Positions 30,329-42,998 of a stretch of DNA of 64,000 bases are shown piece after piece. Within the stretch, counting starts at the first letter, position 1, and each line of letters begins with the position of its first letter. The notes under the pieces are model-generated. The model made no database searches. It had not been told where the DNA came from and saw only the letters and a list, made by a program, of their open reading frames with translations. The position numbers were made by a program, and so were the translations under genes. Location: assembly GCA_023053575.1 (NCBI GenBank), contig JAKZAP010000005.1:9858001-9922000 (forward strand), written 5' to 3'. Source of the stretch: Branchinecta lynchi (Eukaryota; Arthropoda; Branchiopoda; Anostraca; Branchinectidae).

Positions 30329-32810
30329 CTTTTTTTTTCTGTTTTCATTCGAACGAAAACTAATCATACATTCAGATTCAGTGCGTCGTTTGACTCTTAC
30401 ACTAGCCCTTGTCAGATTGAATCAGATCATCAAATTCACATTTTCAGATCTGACCTGGTTCCAGAAGAACTATCTATCCATTCGAGGCAAGTTTTCTTCA
30501 TGACTAATCCCTTTCTCCCTATGCTAGTCTTCCAAACAATTTTAAAGGATGACGTCTTCGATTCCTATATATAAATATTTCAAACCTTTACCGAGTTGTT
30601 GAGCTCACTGAATGAAAAGAGAACGAAATAGTTAGATGCTCCTCATTTTAGCTCAAGAGACCAAAAAGTAACGAAACAACTGCATATATTACAAGATATC
30701 ACAGATTTTTTTTTTTTTTGTGGGGGGGGGGATAGGCTTCATGCATTTACAGCACCAGCGGGACCATCTATATACCAAATCTGTCAATGAGCTTCTAGTT
30801 CTTCACCAGGAGGGGGGGGGGAGGGGAGGGTCATTTCGTAAACCGAGATAAAAAAAAAGGTTTGGCCTGATTACGGCCGAAGAAAATATAGGGAACTTTT
30901 ACGTACTCTTAACAAATTTCCAGTTTGTAACAACTCACTGTTGTTATATCAAGGTCGAATAGACACGTCAACTGATGTCGTTCCGGTTCATTTTTAGTCG
31001 TGATCAGAGCAAAATAACACTTGGGAGTACCCTCAAATATACGGCTACGCATGGCCAATCTCGAAACATGGCATGTATTTTGACCCAAAGGACCCTCACA
31101 ACAAGTTTCAACAAAACACCGCTCAACTCCTTCAATAGTTATCGTACTAAGAATCAGACAGACAGACGGCATTATGGAAACCGATGGACTGACAAACATC
31201 CCGTCACTACGTTCCTGGATCCAAAAAAGGTAAACGGGTAAACCCACGGTTCGGAAAGATTCGTCCTTTCTCTTAGTAACATGCAGAGAAAGTCCCCCCC
31301 CCCCCCCCGCGGTCAGATTAAACTCGATTGCCAATAGCCTTTAGGAAATTCAAGTGTCTGCGTGGTCCGCTTTCTAAGTAGGGAATAAATCGCTGAGGAA
31401 AATAACCGCAGTGACACTTTCTATACAGAGAGACTATTTACTGAAGCGTGAACTGAACAATGAATAAGGAGATATCGTCTGCACGAGGTTCTAAAGGAGG
31501 ACTGTGACCACAGCCGCGGAAGCACTATTCTCAATGTGTGCTATACCGAAGAGACAAAGGGTTCGCAAACCATTTCTAATTCTCTGTTGGAGCTAACGAT
31601 GACAGTTAATCCGAACGCCGTCATTTTCTCGCGAAGGAGCCATCCAGCTTAACAGGTAAAAAGATCATAAGCCTTAGAAAGATTATTTTCTCAGGTAGTA
31701 CATGGTCTCACCCGGTCCCCAGTTCCACACTTATCAATGGCTTATCCAGATATGAGCTTTTGCCATCTGGCAAACTGAATCTGAATCGAAACACCTGACT
31801 GGGAGAAGAGCCTGCCGCGAGGATCCGGGTTCTCCCTCACTCGAAATTCGGCAAATTGTAAGGGCTGAAGTTCACGTCCCCGAGACACCTGCAAGACCGT
31901 CCATCTTTGTATTCGTCGGTCTACGTTTTTCTCGATCTTCAAGGGGCCCTCTGCGACCGCTCACTCAGAAAGTCGGGTGTCGGACTCTGTTGCATCCCAA
32001 AAACGGAATTTTTAAGTACCATTTTGAGGATCCATAGTTTTAAAGGAGTTGCAATGTCCTTGCACCCCGAATTTAAGGCATTAGACCAGAGTACTTAAGA
32101 CTTAAGACGAATTCAACTTCACTTCACTATGTTTAAAAAAAAAATGGCTGTTTCGACCCGATCCCGCAACAGTTCGCATCTATACGCGCCACAAAATATT
32201 TCAAAAGCGATCAGAATTTGTCACGTTAGCCGATGGTAGCAACTGCCCTCTTGGATCGAGCCAAAAACGGCGAGGTATTAAGGTAGCAAGACAGTAGGAT
32301 CAGAATAGGTAACATGACAATTTGAAAGGGAAGCAGAAGGAGTAGTTTCATATCGAATTCGAGGCGATAGCTGGCCTGCTCGATCGCATCGGCCTTTCCG
32401 GCGTAAGACCAAATATAATCAATGTTACTGAAACATAAAGGATAAATTTAAAACATGTGACTTCAATTTTTTGAATGACTCAAACGGTAGAGTAAAAAAA
32501 AAAAGAATCAAAAGCTTTTATTCAGCTTTCAAAACTGAATTAGGCATTTGGAGTTTTCTGGCACTCGAATGAGTATTTACCCCACTGAAAGCCCGAATTG
32601 GACTTGTGGAACTAACTGTTCATGCTATTTCATAGGATGTTGCCATGGATATTAGAGGAAAATTTACTTCAAACACTCATACTTTTCCCATGGAAAAACC
32701 CTGCCTAGCCTATACTGATTTTCATCAGGCTAATTTCGGAAAAGTGTTTAGTAACGTCCTAGGGGTTGACGAAGCGTCGACCCCCATTCATTCCAAAGTA
32801 TAAATAGTTA
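30329..32810. other. Intronic stretch, no gene; repeat block at 30931-31030
   Basis: 30931-31030 (ACTCACTGTTGTTATATCAA ... GAGCAAAATAACAC) is closely repeated at 37575-37675. 31085-31165 carries the ACAAGTTTCAACAAAACACC ... GTTATCGTA ... CAGACAGACAGACGG block common to several families. Homopolymer G/C runs near 30720, 30810 and 31298. Nothing coding. Confidence 0.45.
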
Positions 32811-33106
32811 GCATGTTCCACCCTTCTAACAATAGTAACTATTAGTTAATATTTTCATTCCAACCTCGTGAAAAATTACTACGCTGACCGTTCGAACCTT
32901 GTCGAAATAGTAACTAATAATAACTATTTGCTTACCACGCCCGGGAGCGTAGAAAGCGTGGTAACTACGAATATCTGTGGTGTCATAGATGGGATTAGCC
33001 TGTGGCACGGTAACTTGCTGAAAATAGAAAATACATTCCAGCCTTGACGCCAAAAAGCCAGAATTTGTGACGTCATGAGCAGTAACTACGGTAAGTAGGG
33101 TGGAAC
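32811..33106. mobile_element. F4 MITE, copy 1
   Basis: GCATGTTCCACCCTTCTAAC at the left and GGTAAGTAGGGTGGAACC at the right are inverted ends. Internal AATAGTAACTATTAGTTA, GGGAGCGTAG and GTGACGTCATG match the other two copies at 42999-43293 and 59074-59370. Confidence 0.8.
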
Positions 33107-33454
33107 CAAGGCGGTGCCCACTCCCTGGAACCCGGTGTACACCTCCGTCCGGCACACTTCCGGCACGCCCGGCACACCAGGCACACCTTCGGCAAAGTCT
33201 CTGGCTCATTCTCGACCTTTTAAATTTTCTTTCGGAAACCGATGCTCTTTCGCCTGTTTCAGTGATTTTGAAATTTCACGTTGTGAATTTTAATTTCTCC
33301 AAACTGAAACGTGGTCCGACAGAAGGAGAAGAATAAAGATTATCTGTCCCAACGACAACATACCTTTAGATAGATAGATAGACAGATTATTCTTGTTATT
33401 CACCAAAAACTTATCATGGCTCACGCCAAATTTGTTTTGTATAGTCATGGACAC

Positions 33455-35352
33455 CAGAGGCGTTACTAGCCAAAATGTTGGGGGGGGGGGGTGACGAGGC
33501 ATTTACCGACTGGCTGGCTATTTTTACCGACTTTTTCTGCAGAAAAAACGACTGTTTTCAACAACAAAAATGACATTCTTGAAAAAAATCCACTGATTTT
33601 CAGAAAAATCCACTGAATTTCAGAAAATACCTACTATTTTGACGAAAAATCAACCACTTTCAGAAAACCGACTGTTTTCATGAAAAACAAGAGCTGTAAG
33701 CTCATATGGCACTTGCAACTGTATGTAGTGGGTAAGGGCTCTGTCAGATTGATCGGGACCCTGGTGTGCCTGCCAAGTTTCGTCTTGAAAAACGACATCA
33801 TAGGAATTCCGGAAGGCCCACCTCCAAGTGACCGGATCCAGTCCAACTGTGCGAACGATTTATCTAGAATAAATGCTTGTTCTTCCCAGCAAGCTTCAAC
33901 TCCGATCCCTCCATTCTAACAGTTTCTTGAGATTTCCAATCACCCCCTCCCAACTCCCCCATAGCTGCTGAATCCGCTATCATAAGCTGAGATGAATCAT
34001 TTGATAAAAAGTACTTTTCGACTTTGCAGTTAACATGCGCACTTTAAAGGAGCTTCAACTTCATTTGTATGAAAAACCCTTGAGGCAAAAATGATAATTG
34101 GCTAATGGGGGTCATGAAAATGTATACTTCACTTAAAAATATTTTTCTTACTTTGTGGTTAATAGTTGGTACTGGAGATATATAAGGAATATTAGGATTT
34201 GGAAAGTGGCAATTTCTAAGCGAATCTTGTCGAATGTCTAATATTCCAGTCAAGTTACATCGCCCTACCACATCTAGAAGTATCTTAATTCGTGATCACC
34301 GGAATTCCAGACCCCCCCCCCCCCTCAAACTCCCCCACAGTCGCCGGAGCCAATACAGTTCTGAAAAAGATAAATCCAGAGCATTTGTTTCTTATTCCCA
34401 CAAAGTTTCATCTCAGTTTCTCCAGTATCAGCCAGTCACGTATTTTCCAGCCCCCCCCCCCCCCCCAACTGTTGTCGGATCAGGTCCCGGACATCACAAA
34501 CATCACCAGAGAAATATCCTCCGTTCAATTATTAAATTCCAAATCCAATCACCCCTTCCAAAGTTACACAGTACTGAATTGTCCATTCTCCCGCCCTCCA
34601 CCCCCCCACCCAGATGGTCTGATCGATAAAATGATTGTTTCCAAGTTATTTTGGTCGGGTCCCTGATATGCCTCCCGAGTTTCGTCGCGAAAATCCCCAA
34701 AGCTGACATAACCGGAATTCTGACAATATCCCCTCCACCCCCAACCCCCAAGGGTCCGGATCCAGTCTAATTGTGTAAGCGATTGATCTGGGGCAGATAC
34801 TTGTTCTTCCCCGCAAGTTTCACTCCGATGCCTTAATTCTAACTATTTCTCTTGATTTCCGGTCTCCCCCCAACTCCCCCAGACCTACCGAATCCGGACC
34901 GGACTTCAAATGGGACATCATAGATATGTCCTTTATCCAGTTATCAAGTTTCATTCCAATCTGATCACCCGTTCAAAAGTTACGCACTATTGAATTTTCC
35001 AGATTCCCCCGCCCTCCACTCCCCCCCCCCCCCAGATGGTTGAATAAGGAAACTGATTATTTCCAAATTAGTTTGCTCAGGTCCCTGATATGCCTGCCAA
35101 GTTTCATCCTCCTAGCACATCTGGAAGTACCCTAACTCGAACAAGTGGGACAAAAAATCCGGACCGACCGACCGATAGACGGAATCGCGATCGGTATATG
35201 GCACTTGAGGCAGGCCAGAGGCTGCAAGTTCCATAAAAATCAACTGTTTTGACGAAAAATCGTGGCGCTTCGCGCCGACTCGGTTATTTTTTACCGACTG
35301 GCCGACAATACTGAAGGGGGGAGCGTCCCCCCCCCCAGTCGTGAGGCCCCTG
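33455..35352. mobile_element. hAT-type MITE split by an F2 insertion
   Basis: Ends CAGAGGCGTTACTAGC and (reverse complement) CAGGGGCCTCACGAC, with G and C runs just inside. Flanks ATGGACAC and ACGGACAC are an 8-bp duplication with one mismatch. The inner parts share ACCGACTGGC and ACTGTTTTGACGAAAAATC motifs on both sides of the F2 element at 33686-35240. Confidence 0.78.
33686..35240 (+). mobile_element. F2 repeat element copy C
   Basis: Starts AACAAGAGCTGTAAGCTCAT ATGGCACTTG and ends GTATATGGCACTTGAGG ... CAAGTTCCATAAAAAT. It shares with copy A the 5' block AACCCTTGAGGCAAAAATGA. Poly-C runs occur near 34312, 34452, 34602 and 35020. Second case of F2 inside a hAT-type MITE. Confidence 0.8.
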
Positions 35353-35795
35353 ACGGACACAACTTATGAGCACACACATAACTCATAATAGGCCTACGCA
35401 TATAGGGCTAGAAGGGTCATAAATAACATTATAAATTTAAACTAGCAGCTCAGCTTATGCTTCGTTATACAGCTTTAAAAATGAAGGGACAAAACTCTTT
35501 GCAAATATCTGGATGGCACATTTGATTGGCTGAAACTTTTCAACCGCAGTAGCTACCTTGCGAGGGAGCCTTTTTGTCCGCTTTTCAGAAGGGAAAATAT
35601 TTTTGTGGATCGGGTGATTCAGAGATTCGACACCAAACTGTATATGCTTCTTACTAATTGGATGTCTGTAGAAGACAGGCATAGGTGTGCATTACCTTCA
35701 AAATAAAAGGAAAGTTTCCATGTGTACATAAATTCTGTCCCCTTCCAGACACCTCCCAAGATTAAATCATGCTTAGGGCAATTTTCGTGAACCGG
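35353..35795. other. Unassigned intronic stretch
   Basis: A 75-codon minus frame (35455-35682) has no recognised features. No repeat family assigned. Confidence 0.4.
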
Positions 35796-36874
35796 TTCTT
35801 ACTTACAAGTCCCTCTCCCGTGATAGACATCAAGTTCACCGGAAACAAATAATGGGTACACCAGCTAGCAAAAGTTCCAAACCCCTCATAGCTGAAGATG
35901 ATAACAGCCGATTACTACTTACAAGTCCCTTGCATGTCTTACAATTGGGAACCAAATTGTTCTTACCATCGAATACACCGGACACAAATAACAGGTACAC
36001 CAACTAGCAAAAGTTGCAAACGCCTCATCGCCGAAGAAGGTTATGAGCTAACAGTCGACTGCTGCTTCCAAATCCCCTACATGTCTCACAACTGGTATGG
36101 CCTATTTTTGGTTTCAGTATGTACCTTACTATTGAAGTTGTCAACCCCTTGAAACTTTCGAACTGGTGTATCTCATGAAGGAATTTTTGCACCAAAAAAT
36201 GGATGACATATACTTTGATCAGCTCAAAAATCTACCTCTCTTATTCGAAAAGTTGACTTTTTTGCCTTACGCCAACTTTGTAACGTCACTGCTTAGAAAG
36301 GAGCAAAGGATAAGCTCTAATTTCCTTAGCAATAAGAGAACTTTTAAAGTTTAAGACGCACATCTGATACCGTTTCTCTACCGCAATCCCAAGTGCAAAA
36401 AAAAAAGAATGATAAACTCAGCTGAATTCGCGAACTGAAATGGGTAGATGGCAGCACTTTCGGACCCGTGGGAAAAAGCGACATTTTGTTTTTGTAAGTT
36501 TTTCTATTTATCACTCAAAGAAAATATGTTGGCTGTGGGGCCGGTTAACTGCCGACTATATCTAACCCATATAGACTTGTCAGCTTGCGTGCTAGAACGG
36601 AGCTTTGCACTCGAAAGCGGAAACATGGTTTGATAAAATGAAAGGTTGGCTGCACAACTTCAGATAGTTTTCTCTGTCATCGGCTATATAACTCCACTTC
36701 TCTTCGCAAACCGTAGGCTCTGGCTCGAGGACAAGCAAAAACCATCCTTTTTGGCCCCAGGCAAGAGTTCTACGGAGCTTTCCAAAATGTAATGTAATAT
36801 TAAAAAAAAATGAAATCGGCGGCATTGGAAAAAAAAATGAGGACAAAACCAAAGTGTTGCTCTCGCAACACAAT
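35796..36874 (+). mobile_element. F3 repeat element, copy 2 (right part)
   Basis: Starts within the family at GAACCGGTTCTTACTTACAAG and ends with the full right terminus AAAACCAAAGTGTTGCTCTC GCAACACAATA. It includes the Ig-like modules (35840-36150), the ATGAAGGAATTTTTG-CAAAAAATGGATGACAT block and the GGAGCAAAGGATAAGCTCTA block. Confidence 0.75.
35840..36152 (+). pseudogene. Ig-like peptide remnant in F3 copy 2
   Basis: Second module open: QITGTPTSKSCKRLIAEE then YELTVDCCFQIPYMSHNW. The first module is partly shifted. Differences between the two modules of a copy often fall in third codon positions (AGT/AGC, GCT/GCC, ATC/ATT), as expected of once-coding sequence. Possible splice donor after the Trp codon (CTG|GTATGG). 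Confidence 0.35.
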
Positions 36875-36961
36875 ACTTTCCATGATTCTTCAATTAAAAT
36901 AGAAGACAGCGGTGGTTCCGAAAATTTCTAGTTCTTGAGGCGCAGTCTGTACTTTCGTGCT

Positions 36962-37090
36962 ACTTACGGCACACCTCTGCTACACCTGGTACAGCTCCGG
37001 CACACCTCCGGCACATCTCCGACACACCCGGCACATCTCCCTCACACCCGGCACATCTTCGGCACATTTCCGGCACCTGGTGTACACGAC
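36962..37090. repeat. Minisatellite of CCGGCACAYCT units
   Basis: About ten units of 11-15 bp (CGGCACACCTC, CGGCACATCTC, ACACCCGGCACATCTCC). Shorter relatives with the same CCCGGTGTACACC flank occur at 33110-33185 and 7250-7285. Confidence 0.75.
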
Positions 37091-37574
37091 TTTCTAGAGT
37101 GGGAACCCCCTCGGGTGGAACACGTTCAGTGTGACTGTTTAGTTCAAGAACATCATACACTGAATTAGACTTTCAGACCATATATCTGCAAATTCGACGA
37201 ACGATTAAAACCTTAGCTGTTTCCCTGGACATTCCCTGTCAAAATATCGTCGGAGTGCCAAAGCATTTAATTTCACTAAAAGGATGACAGTTCACTGAGC
37301 CAACGGAAACGAGGACTGACAGTTTGAAGATTGTTTCTAACCAGTGTCCTCTGAAAGGAAAATAACATGTGGGGACTAGGGTCGATGAGCTCGTCTCCTC
37401 GATCAGCTTTCCGAAACTGATACAGTTATGAACTTTCATTTCATTTCATATGAATATTCATAACCACCCCTGCTTCAAGCTCTGACGGCCGAATAGTGTG
37501 GTGTGCCCAGCAAGATCTTTGGTTTTCCTGCCATGCGATTTGCAGAAGGCATTATCCCTCGCACTCGCCTTCGG

Positions 37575-38010
37575 GACTCACTGTTGTTATGTCAAGGTCG
37601 AATAGACACGTCAATTGATGTCGTTCTGGTTCATTTTTAGTCGTGATCACAGCAAAATTACACTCAGGAGTAGTGCCAAGACTTGAAAAAATTGACACAC
37701 CCTCAAATAGCCTGGATATTAGCACCACTAGCGATATAGAACGTCCCTCTTGAAACTCAATCAATCTTTCACCAGCGCTGACTCCGATAACATCATATTC
37801 CGAACATAGCAAAAAAATCATATTGCCTCCATTGTTTCCTTGGTGCGTGCAGACCTAAACTTGGCTTTACTAGAACTTTCTGAACTCGAAAGTTTGTCTC
37901 GCTTTAAATGCTGCAATCGTAGTGGATTGCGCTATGAGTATGACCCGTTTGCAAAGCATGGAAAGCATATTGGCGGTACTCCCTAGTGCTATTTTGCTCT
38001 GGTCATGATC
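37575..38010. repeat. Repeat with inverted AGCAAAAT-CACT ends
   Basis: 37641-37680 (CAGCAAAATTACACTCAGGA GTAGTGCC) and the reverse complement of 37961-38000 (GAGCAAAATAGCACTAGGGA GTACCGCC) match, giving an inverted-repeat unit of about 350 bp. The block left of it is repeated at 30931-31030. Confidence 0.55.
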
Positions 38011-38103
38011 AGGCAAGCGATCTGGTCACATGCCGATTGCTGGTGCAGTCCTCTATAAATATTTGTTATCAGAACTCTAATGTTTTGTGTTCGTCGTCCT
38101 GTA

Positions 38104-39033
38104 AAACAAGACCAAAGGTTTCGACGGGATCCCAAAAATGTAATATTTGATCGAGACATCGGATCTTATAGAGGTCCAGACTTCGCCATACTCCTTGAGC
38201 ACTTTACTGATAAAACTTAGAAACAAATTAAGGCAAATGATAATCATCTGAGAAGACCAAGTTCAAATATGGATTCAACATGTGTGTTTACCCCTATAGC
38301 CTGCGTCATATCTACTTTGACGAAACGTCCTGGCTTACTTCTGCCAAATTTCTAGTTTCAGCGTATCTCCTTACCCCTATGTCGAACCTCTAATGAACTT
38401 CAAATTCAAATTCAAATTTTCCTATTTCAGCCGGGTTCGTGGCGAATTTTGTGTCCAGGTAGAAAATGATTGTCATAAATGAATTCAGTATGTCTTCTTA
38501 CCCGTAAATCGAACACCGAATGAAATTCATATAAACTTATACTTTTAACAAATTATCCGGTTTAGGCCGGATTCCGGGCGATCTACTCGTCCGACGAGAA
38601 AATCGCTTTGATATTCGGGTTCAGCATGTCTCCTTACCTCTAAATCCGACATCTAATCAACTTCAGATAAAACTTTTACTTTTAACAAACTTTCCGGTTT
38701 TGGCCGGATTCCGGGCGAACTACTTGTCCGGCGACAAAAATGATTTTCATATTCGTTTTCAGCATGTCCTCTTACTTCTTAATCGACTATCTCATTAGCT
38801 TTTACAAAATATTTCTTTCGCCCCTTAATTTGAAACCTCCCATAAATATGCAGCTATCGGGACCATCTACGAACTGGACTTTTCCCTTGACCTAAAGAAT
38901 CCTCACAAAAAGTTTCATCCAAATATCTCATTCCCTTCGAGAGTTATCGTGCTGAGATACGGACGGGCAGTCGACAACTTTTCCGATGTCATAGGTATCC
39001 CTCCACTTAGGCTACGTTTTGGGATCCCAAAAA
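38104..39033 (-). mobile_element. F1 repeat element, copy 5
   Basis: Begins AACAAGACCAAAGGTTTCGA CGGGATCCC and ends TATCCCTCCACTTAGG ... TTTTGGGATCCCAAAAA. Four internal modules with CCGGATTCCGGGCGA. The CCGTCC tract has shrunk compared with copies 3 and 4. Confidence 0.83.
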
Positions 39034-39641
39034 CTGGAAATGCTTTTGCATGCCCTTAGTATCCTACCTAGCCATCACTCACGTGGACAGGTCCCTCAGT
39101 TTTCTACACTCACAAGTTGCCACCTACTCTAATGCTCTCATCTTATTATACGTCACGCGCCGTGTCTGACCTGACAAGTTTTGCCGACCATGCCAATAAG
39201 ACGCCTTGCCCTAACTTAACAAATCCTCCCAACAGCCGAGAGAGAGTTGACTGCAGAGAACAGAACCGCCTATTTCCATTTCTGCACTTCAGCTCGTGGT
39301 TATAAAACTTTTCAGCACGCTTTTAAGAGCCGAAATAAACAAAAAACGGATGGCTTCTCGTGTCATTTGTACTTGAATAACCATCACTACTGGTCAGCTC
39401 ATGAACCATAACTTGCCGAAAAAACATTTGACGATTTTATTATGCGGTGGGGTCGTGCACCCTAAATCGCAGAAGGAGCTCCACTCCAAAGACAATCCAC
39501 TTCAGTGGAGCTGTAATGCACTCTTTGACGCCCACATAAAGGAGCTGTTTTCAGCTGCAAAGTACCTCCAGAACAAATTACCGGCCCACGGAGAACTTTT
39601 TGCTTTCCGTTGCGTTTTCTTCATTGCTATATTTATGAATG
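39034..39641. other. Unassigned intronic stretch
   Basis: Two frames of 62 and 81 codons without recognised domains. No clear repeat. Confidence 0.4.
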
Positions 39642-40640
39642 AATGAATAGTGTTTAATTAGCCTCAATGGGCCATACACAGATTTTTATAATCACGGCAT
39701 ACAAATATATTAATGCATTGAAAACATAATGATCCTAGGACACATAAACAAACTATCTTCTATTTAAGTTCTCACTCACATAATCTACCACCGTTTTAAT
39801 AACGTTGTCTTTAGTCGATGTCAATATACCCGGGAAGAGCAACCCTCCCCCAAACTCATCCGATAGAGGAGACTCCTGGCACTGCCCTAGGAGGTGTGCA
39901 ACAGTGTCCTCTCCAACAAGACCAATCGGACACCTGTAATTATCAGTGATTAACCCATCCCTATTTTTCCTTCTCTCAAACACCTTTTTTTCTAAAACCG
40001 AGTGGTAATGAGTTTGTTCGGAGCTGGAACCAACGTTTTCGAGTCTGTGCTGGTCGACCAAGCTTAAAATAAAGTTCCATATGAAAAGTTCGCTTCATAA
40101 TTTGTAGTAATTTAGAGTCTCAGACCTTTGAATTGTCCCATGCCAACTTTGTATCTCCTGATCTCCTGATCGAACTGTTTCATGAAGTGGGAGTGGTCCT
40201 CTGGGCCTGATCCCCCGTTCCAAGATCTAGCATGGCTTTAACCTGGAACGGCCAGGATTTTGGTCCTCCTATATCTAACAATTCTTTATATGTTACTCTT
40301 AGCAGCCTGTCCTCTGGAAGTCTAATAATTTTCAACCAAAACCGTAGTATCTCCAACAGCCTAGATTTTTCATTGTGAATAGGCTAAGCTCTCCTCTGAC
40401 TGCCTGGGCATGAGTCGTTGGATGGAGTCCTATCAATCTCTTGAAGTGGAGCAGCTGAATCGACTCAAGCTGTGTGGCAGCATCAAACCCCCAAAGTTCT
40501 GCACCGTAATGTACTGTTATAAGAATTTTAGTTTTAAAAATATTCACGTGAATTTTCATATCTTTGAGACATCTTAGAACCGAATTCCTTAGTATCGCTG
40601 CGGATACCATCCTCCCTCTTTTTCTCATTTCAAGTAAAGG
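39642..40640 (-). pseudogene. Non-LTR retrotransposon, ORF2 C-terminal part and 3' tail
   Basis: Minus frames: 40332-40628 reads KTKILITVHYGAELWGFDAA then LHFKRLIGLHPTTHAQAVRG. 39753-40061 reads GLITDNYRCPIGLVGEDTVA then HLLGQCQESPLS, i.e. a C ... H-L-L-x-x-C zinc-like end. YGAELWGF and the following residues match the related element at 43248-43508. The 3' UTR ends in a (TTCA)n tail at about 39642-39655. Broken between the two frames. Confidence 0.75.
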
Positions 40641-41214
40641 CTACTTGGCCCTTCGTGACTTATATCCGAGCTGGACTCGACAACCGCCATTCGACATACC
40701 AGACCTACCGACTGGCAATCACAAACCTTGTACAGTTGTAACCGTCTGGTAATAATTAAGTCGTTTTCAACTGACTATATCTTTTATCTTCTGGGACTCG
40801 GATTTCCCTCTTTGTTCGGACCCTTTATACGAGTCGCGGGATTTCTTCCAGCGTTGCCGACAAGATGCATGCATCGCAGGCAAGGGCGGTTGGTATCAAA
40901 TACATAGTCTACCTTAATTAATCGAAGGTCTACAGTGATTTCTTTGTTTTTTGTCTCATATAACAAAACAAACACCTTTTCTGTACATTCCCACATACAT
41001 TTCGCACTGGGGATGGATTATGCATGTAAAATTTCAATGTTTGACAAACAATCTCATACCCACTTTTTGAATAGACAAAATGAATCGATGTTACCGAAGT
41101 TGTAAAGTTGTGTAAAAACTTGCACATCTAGATTTTAAATGAGTTGTACATATTACATATATGCTCTATGCCTTACTCAGTTATATGATAATACGAAGAT
41201 GAGATATGGCGATG
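40641..41214. other. Unassigned intronic stretch
   Basis: A 70-codon minus frame (40784-40996) contains RLIKVDYVFDTNRPCLRCMH, not recognised. No splice or repeat evidence. Confidence 0.35.
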
Positions 41215-42197
41215 ATGATGACCAACTAGTTGGTGAAGTCCATAAAAGTTAACACAATAGCAGAAGATGTAAAGAAACCTCTACAATTAGGACTGGCATA
41301 TAATTTGGAAATGAGATTGAGAGAGTGCTTAGGAACCCCAGAAGTAGAGCAGGAGTTAGAAAATTCTGTTAGAGCAGCGGAAGCGGGTGATGTAGAGCAA
41401 GCAATTAGGCTGTTAGCTGAAATTGTTTATAATAAGGCAATCCCTATTAGTAAAGAATCCGCATATGGTAAGCAAGGTAAGCGAGAAAGATGAGGAAGGA
41501 GGTGAGCCTGTGCTTAGAAACAGTAAGGACAAGTAGTGAGGTAAAACTTAAGGGTCATTTAATCCAGTACCGTAAGGCTAGGAAGGAATATAAACTATTA
41601 ATTAAAGGAAGAAAGAAGAACGGATTATTCTGAAAAATAGAAGAATTATGGAATCGAATATTGAAAAAAAGGGTGCGGCTTTCTGGAATGAGATAAAATG
41701 TTCACTTTCAGTTTTTAAAAATGATTAAATCCCGGAAGCTAGTACATGGCCTGATTAGTATATGGGAAAAGAGGGGTCGGCCCGCATTGATGAAATTTTT
41801 CCTGATGAGTTGGAGGTTAGTCCAGAAAATAATGTTTGTTACCCTTAACAAGAGGTAGATATTGGGTTGATAGCCCCAGTTACAGAGCCCGAAGTTTGGA
41901 TGGCTATGAAGAATATGAAAGGACGGTCAGCGTCAGGGGTGGATGGAATCCCTACGATGGTTTGGAAGTAGGGTAGAGTGTATTTAATAAGTGTTTTGGT
42001 TGCTGTTTTTTCATGCGTTGTTGAAAAAAGGAAGTGGCCTGATGTGGAATAAATCATTAGTTATACCGATATTTAAGAAAGGTGATAAATCTATTCATAG
42101 TAATTATACGGCTATTCATTTAGGTAATGCTGTTGGTAAAGTATTTTGTAAAGTTTTAGATTTTCGTTAAAGAGATTGGATAACAAAAATAAAGGAG

Positions 42198-42773
42198 GTG
42201 TTAGATCCCTTCCAGGCGGGATTTAGGAAGGGTTACAGCAAGATCGACCAGATTTTTATTGTAAGTGCTCTTGCTCGTAAGTATACTAGTTGGAGAGGAG
42301 GGAAGTTATTCGTTGCTTTTTTGGATGTTAAGGGAGCTTTCGATAATGTAGACAGAGAATTTTTGATGCTGTGTTTATCGGATATGGGCCTCCCCTCCCC
42401 ATTTGTATTTGTGTTGGTTCAAATGTATAGGAGCGTGAATTTGGTAGTGCGGGTGTAGGGAAATTGTCGAAAAGTTTTATGTCTAGAATGGGTTTTAAGC
42501 AGGGATGCACGCTTTCTCCTAAGCTTTTTTCTTTATATATTAATGATTTGTCAGTATTTTTAAGAAATAAAATGGCACCCATTGATTTCTGTTGATGTGG
42601 TAGAGCTGTGCATGTTACTTTTCGCCGACGATATAGTTTCGGTGGCGGAATCGAAGGAAAATCTCCAGTCTTTGCTAGAATTTGTGAATGAATACTTAAG
42701 CCAGAAAAAGATAACTTTAAATGCTGATAAAACAGTAATGATGGTTTTTCGTAAGGGGGGGGGGAATTACTAA
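42198..42773 (+). pseudogene. Reverse transcriptase palm of the 41215-44215 element
   Basis: 42198-42458 holds the finger/motif A part (KGAFDNVD) and 42582-42773 holds the FADD catalytic motif and thumb. Between them the frame shifts near 42455-42580, where GFKQGCTLSP-type motif B can be read in another frame (MGFKQGCTLSPKLFSLYIND). Catalytic aspartates survive. Confidence 0.8.
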
Positions 42774-42998
42774 TTACTAATAAGGATAGGGTAAGTTTGG
42801 ATGGTAAGGATATAGAGATAAAGGAATCATTTATTTATGTGGGGGTTAAATTAACATCGAATGGTAAGTTTGGTAAGCACGTCGCTAGTGTTTTGGTGAA
42901 GGGAACCAGATGTGTTAACGGTATTCTGCGTAGTAATTTGAAAGATATTAAAGACATGAGGTTTCATAAAGAAGTTTTTAATAAGAAAGTGACATCGT

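Noticed and set aside
40784..40996. Minus-strand frame with RLIKVDYVFDTNRPCLRC as part of the retrotransposon at 39642-40640
   Set aside because: No recognised ORF1 or endonuclease motif and no continuous frame to the ORF2 remnants.
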